A DNA stretch of 7,152 bases, taken from assembly GCA_946478935.1 (NCBI GenBank), contig CAMLEL010000120.1, positions 1 to 7,152 on the forward strand, read 5' to 3'. The DNA is from an uncultured Armatimonadota bacterium (GTDB taxonomy: Bacteria > Armatimonadota > Fimbriimonadia > Fimbriimonadales > Fimbriimonadaceae). Numbering within the stretch: position 1 is the first letter of the stretch; the number at the start of each line of letters is the position of its first letter. A program made the position numbers and the translations under genes. Below the pieces are notes generated by a model. That model was not told the origin of the DNA. It did not search any database and was given only the letters and a program-made list of their open reading frames with translations. Shown piece after piece: positions 5,365 to 7,152 of this stretch.

Positions 5365-7029
5365 ATGGAGTCCTTACCAACCACTGCCGATTTTAACGAC
5401 GCAGAACATCGTGCAAATCGCGATGCGATGTCCGAAATCATGGAGGGCTATCGCTCAAAGATGGCCCAAGTCAGGCAGGGGGGTGGGGAAGACCTCATTG
5501 CAAAGCACAAGGGTCGGGGCAAGCTTTTGGCGCGCGAACGCATCGACGCACTCCTCGACGTCGGCTCTCCATTTCTGGAGTTCAGCAGTCTTGCGGCAAT
5601 CGGCATGTACAAAGACGAGGCTCCCGGTGCGGGAATCGTCACGGGTATCGGCCGCATCCATGGCCGTGAGTGTGTGGTGATCGCCAACGACGCCACGGTC
5701 AAAGGCGGGACCTACTTCCCGATAACTGTGAAGAAGCACTTACGTGCCCAGGAAATCGCCCTCGAAAACCGCTTGCCCTGCATCTACTTGGTCGATTCCG
5801 GCGGAGCGTTTCTCCCCCTGCAAGCCGAAGTCTTTCCCGACCGCGACCACTTCGGTCGCATCTTCTATAACCAGGCGCAAATGTCCGCAAAGGGAATTCC
5901 GCAGATTGCCGCTGTACTTGGAAGCTGCACCGCTGGAGGAGCCTATGTCCCGGCAATGTCGGATGAGACGGTCATCGTAAGAAACCAGGGGACTATTTTC
6001 CTCGGTGGGCCGCCCTTGGTCAAAGCCGCAACCGGCGAGGAGGTCACCGCTGAAGAGCTGGGTGGTGGAGACGTCCACACCCGCCTGTCTGGCGTGGCCG
6101 ACCACTTGGCCGACTCGGACGAGCACGCTCTCGAGATCGTGAGGAACATCGTAGAGACGCTAGGCTCCCCCTCGCTGCAGCAAGCAGGGAGTGGGGGTTG
6201 GGGGATGAGGAATACCCCGGAAGATCCCCTCTACTCCCCACAAGACCTCTACTCCCTGGTCCCCGCCGACCCCAAGATCCCCATGAACATGCGCGAGGTT
6301 CTCGCGCGAATCACGGATGGATCACGCTTTCAAGAATTCAAGCACAACTACGGAACCACGCTCATCTGTGGCTTTGCACGATTCTATGGGCAACTCGCCG
6401 GTGTCCTCGCCAATGACGGCATTTTGTTCTCAGAGAGTGCCCTCAAAGGAGCCCATTTTATCGAGATTTGCTGTCAGCGCGGGATACCTTTGGTTTTCGT
6501 GCAGAACATCACCGGCTTTATGGTGGGCAAGAAGTACGAGAACGAAGGCATCGCCAAACACGGAGCCAAGTTGGTGACTGCAGTCAGCACCGCCAACGTG
6601 CCCAAGTTCACGGTGATCGTGGGCGGCAGCTATGGCGCTGGCAACTACGGAATGTGTGGACGTGCTTTCCAGCCTCGCCAACTTTGGATGTGGCCAAATG
6701 CCCGCATTTCAGTCATGGGCGGCGAGCAAGCCTCAAACGTTCTCCTGACCGTCAAGATGGATCAAATGGCGGCAAAAGCCAGCTCGCCGAACCAAACCGA
6801 ACAAACCCGAACCAACCCGAACGTAATGACTCCCGAAGAGCAACTCGCCTTTCGCCAGCCGATCCTCGACAAGTACGCTGACGAATCCAGTGCTTATTAC
6901 GCGACCGCTAGGCTCTGGGATGACGGCATCATTGACCCGGTAGACACCCGGCGGGTCCTCGCAATGGGCATCGAAGCATCTTTGAATGCGCCCGCCGAGC
7001 CCGCTGGCTTCAGTATGTTCCGAATGTAA
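5365..7029 (+). CDS. mccB: Methylcrotonyl-CoA carboxylase, carboxyltransferase (beta) subunit
   Basis: This is the carboxyltransferase subunit of the biotin enzyme that turns 3-methylcrotonyl-CoA into 3-methylglutaconyl-CoA in leucine and isovalerate breakdown. It should work with a biotin carboxylase/carrier alpha subunit that is not in the window. The 554 residues hold two crotonase-fold domains (about 50-265 and 290-545). Landmarks are [27 protein letters not shown] at 145-151, [59 protein letters not shown], and [16 protein letters not shown] from 420. [11 protein letters not shown] and the terminal FRM are typical of MCC rather than propionyl-CoA carboxylase. Geranyl-CoA carboxylase is the main alternative. 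The N-terminus, with RANRDAM and [11 protein letters not shown], aligns with the family, so the ATG at 5365 fits. It is somewhat longer than usual because of two odd linkers: a G-rich one around residues 267-284, and a repeat-coded one, residues 475-486 (see findings). Confidence 0.93.
   Translation: MESLPTTADFNDAEHRANRDAMSEIMEGYRSKMAQVRQGGGEDLIAKHKGRGKLLARERIDALLDVGSPFLEFSSLAAIGMYKDEAPGAGIVTGIGRIHGRECVVIANDATVKGGTYFPITVKKHLRAQEIALENRLPCIYLVDSGGAFLPLQAEVFPDRDHFGRIFYNQAQMSAKGIPQIAAVLGSCTAGGAYVPAMSDETVIVRNQGTIFLGGPPLVKAATGEEVTAEELGGGDVHTRLSGVADHLADSDEHALEIVRNIVETLGSPSLQQAGSGGWGMRNTPEDPLYSPQDLYSLVPADPKIPMNMREVLARITDGSRFQEFKHNYGTTLICGFARFYGQLAGVLANDGILFSESALKGAHFIEICCQRGIPLVFVQNITGFMVGKKYENEGIAKHGAKLVTAVSTANVPKFTVIVGGSYGAGNYGMCGRAFQPRQLWMWPNARISVMGGEQASNVLLTVKMDQMAAKASSPNQTEQTRTNPNVMTPEEQLAFRQPILDKYADESSAYYATARLWDDGIIDPVDTRRVLAMGIEASLNAPAEPAGFSMFRM
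6162..6215 (+). repeat. REP-like palindrome with G-rich tail inside mccB
   Basis: CTCGCTGC at 6171-6178 pairs with GCAGGGAG at 6184-6191 (one G-G mismatch) around the loop AGCAA. CCCC at 6167-6170 extends the stem against GGGG at 6193-6196, with T6192 bulged. A tail of G runs follows (GTGGGGGTTGGGGGATGAGG). This layout, C-rich arm, short loop, G-rich arm and G-rich tail, resembles intergenic REP-type repeats of other bacteria. Here it lies in frame and encodes the linker between the two carboxyltransferase domains. Confidence 0.4.
6787..6822 (+). repeat. 10-bp tandem repeat (3.6 copies) within mccB
   Basis: The hexamer CCGAAC recurs at exact 10-bp spacing at 6787, 6797, 6807 and 6817. The units are CCGAACCAAA, CCGAACAAAC, CCGAACCAAC and CCGAAC. 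The block is 36 bp, exactly 12 codons (residues 475-486), and keeps the frame. It encodes a polar stretch rich in Asn, Gln, Thr and Pro. Confidence 0.9.
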
Positions 7030-7068
7030 TCTGGCACAACATCAGCAGTTCAAGCGAATCTGTTCCGA

Positions 7069-7101
7069 GCCAAGGAAGGGAAACATTCTCCCCATCCTGG
7101 C
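7069..7101 (+). other. Imperfect hairpin between mccB and the next gene (possible terminator)
   Basis: GCCA-a-GGA-a-GGG at 7069-7080 can pair with CCC-a-TCC-TGGC at 7091-7101, giving 10 base pairs with one bulge and one A-A mismatch around a 10-nt loop. It lies about 40 nt after the mccB stop and 18 nt before the next ATG, a fitting place to end the mccB message. No T run follows, so it is not a standard intrinsic terminator. Confidence 0.3.
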
Positions 7102-7108
7102 TATGTCG

Positions 7109-7114
7109 TAGACT
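7109..7114 (+). promoter_or_regulatory. Candidate -10 element of the last gene (leaderless type)
   Basis: TAGACT (4 of 6 with TATAAT; fits TANNNT) ends 5 nt before the ATG at 7120. The bases between (GCAAT) contain no Shine-Dalgarno sequence. The site lies just after the hairpin, consistent with a separate transcript. Confidence 0.3.
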
Positions 7115-7119
7115 GCAAT

Positions 7120-7152
7120 ATGCTCACAATTCGACCACTGATTCCCGACGAT
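7120..7152 (+). CDS. N-terminus of a probable GNAT-family N-acetyltransferase (3' end missing)
   Basis: Only 11 codons are visible, reading MLTIRPLIPDD. This matches the common first beta-strand of GNAT acetyltransferases (Met, hydrophobic, x, Ile-Arg, then x4-5, Asp), which transfer an acetyl group from acetyl-CoA to an amine. The acetyl-CoA site and substrate region lie outside the window, so the family call rests on this short pattern alone. The upstream frame has no better ATG start nearby. Confidence 0.45.
   Translation, partial: MLTIRPLIPDD

Noticed and set aside
5740..6126. A 128-codon minus-strand frame, plus several overlapping ones, inside mccB.
   Set aside because: They are opposite a highly conserved enzyme domain and resemble no known protein.
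6184..6212. G-rich tract as a stable G-quadruplex.
   Set aside because: There are only three runs of three or more G before loops become long, so at best a weak two-layer structure is possible; the pairing with the C-rich arm is the better explanation.
7103..7111. ATG TCG TAG mini-frame after the hairpin as a leader peptide.
   Set aside because: It has two codons, no ribosome binding site and no link to any attenuation structure.

Overview
The window is a stretch of bacterial chromosome of medium GC content (estimated by eye in the mid-50s per cent). It holds five protein genes that are complete or nearly so, the first codons of a sixth, and one tRNA gene. I see no mobile element, CRISPR array, phage gene or defence cassette. 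The host should be a diderm, because one gene encodes an outer-membrane-type beta-barrel. A DapL-type aminotransferase, a GH78 rhamnosidase, an orphan single-haem protein and a candidate leaderless promoter pattern would suit a phylum such as Armatimonadota, but this placement is a low-confidence inference from gene content.

Layout from left to right. Positions 1-2254 (+) carry the 3' part of a GH78 alpha-L-rhamnosidase whose start lies outside the window. It converges on dapL (2251-3453, -), and the two stop codons overlap in the tetranucleotide CTAG. An 81-bp divergent promoter region separates dapL from a secreted or membrane-anchored protein with a single CxxCH haem motif (3535-4401, +). 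A tRNA-Pro(UGG) gene follows (4453-4528, +), 11 bp from the 3' end of a convergent beta-barrel gene (4540-5304, -). A 60-bp divergent spacer leads to the beta subunit of methylcrotonyl-CoA carboxylase (5365-7029, +). After 90 bp containing an imperfect hairpin, the first 11 codons of a likely GNAT acetyltransferase appear (7120-7152, +).

The genes do not form one pathway. They are mostly single units in alternating orientation: plant-polysaccharide or glycoside breakdown, lysine/peptidoglycan precursor synthesis, translation, leucine/isovalerate breakdown, and two envelope proteins of unknown role. No new multi-gene system is visible.

The most useful observations concern small structures. 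(1) Four of the five visible protein starts have a -10-like hexamer ending 5-8 nt before the ATG, which suggests leaderless transcription. (2) mccB contains two repeat-derived linker segments in frame: a REP-like G/C-rich palindrome between its two carboxyltransferase domains, and a 10-bp tandem repeat encoding about 12 extra residues near its C-terminus. (3) The haem protein could not be assigned to a family with confidence.
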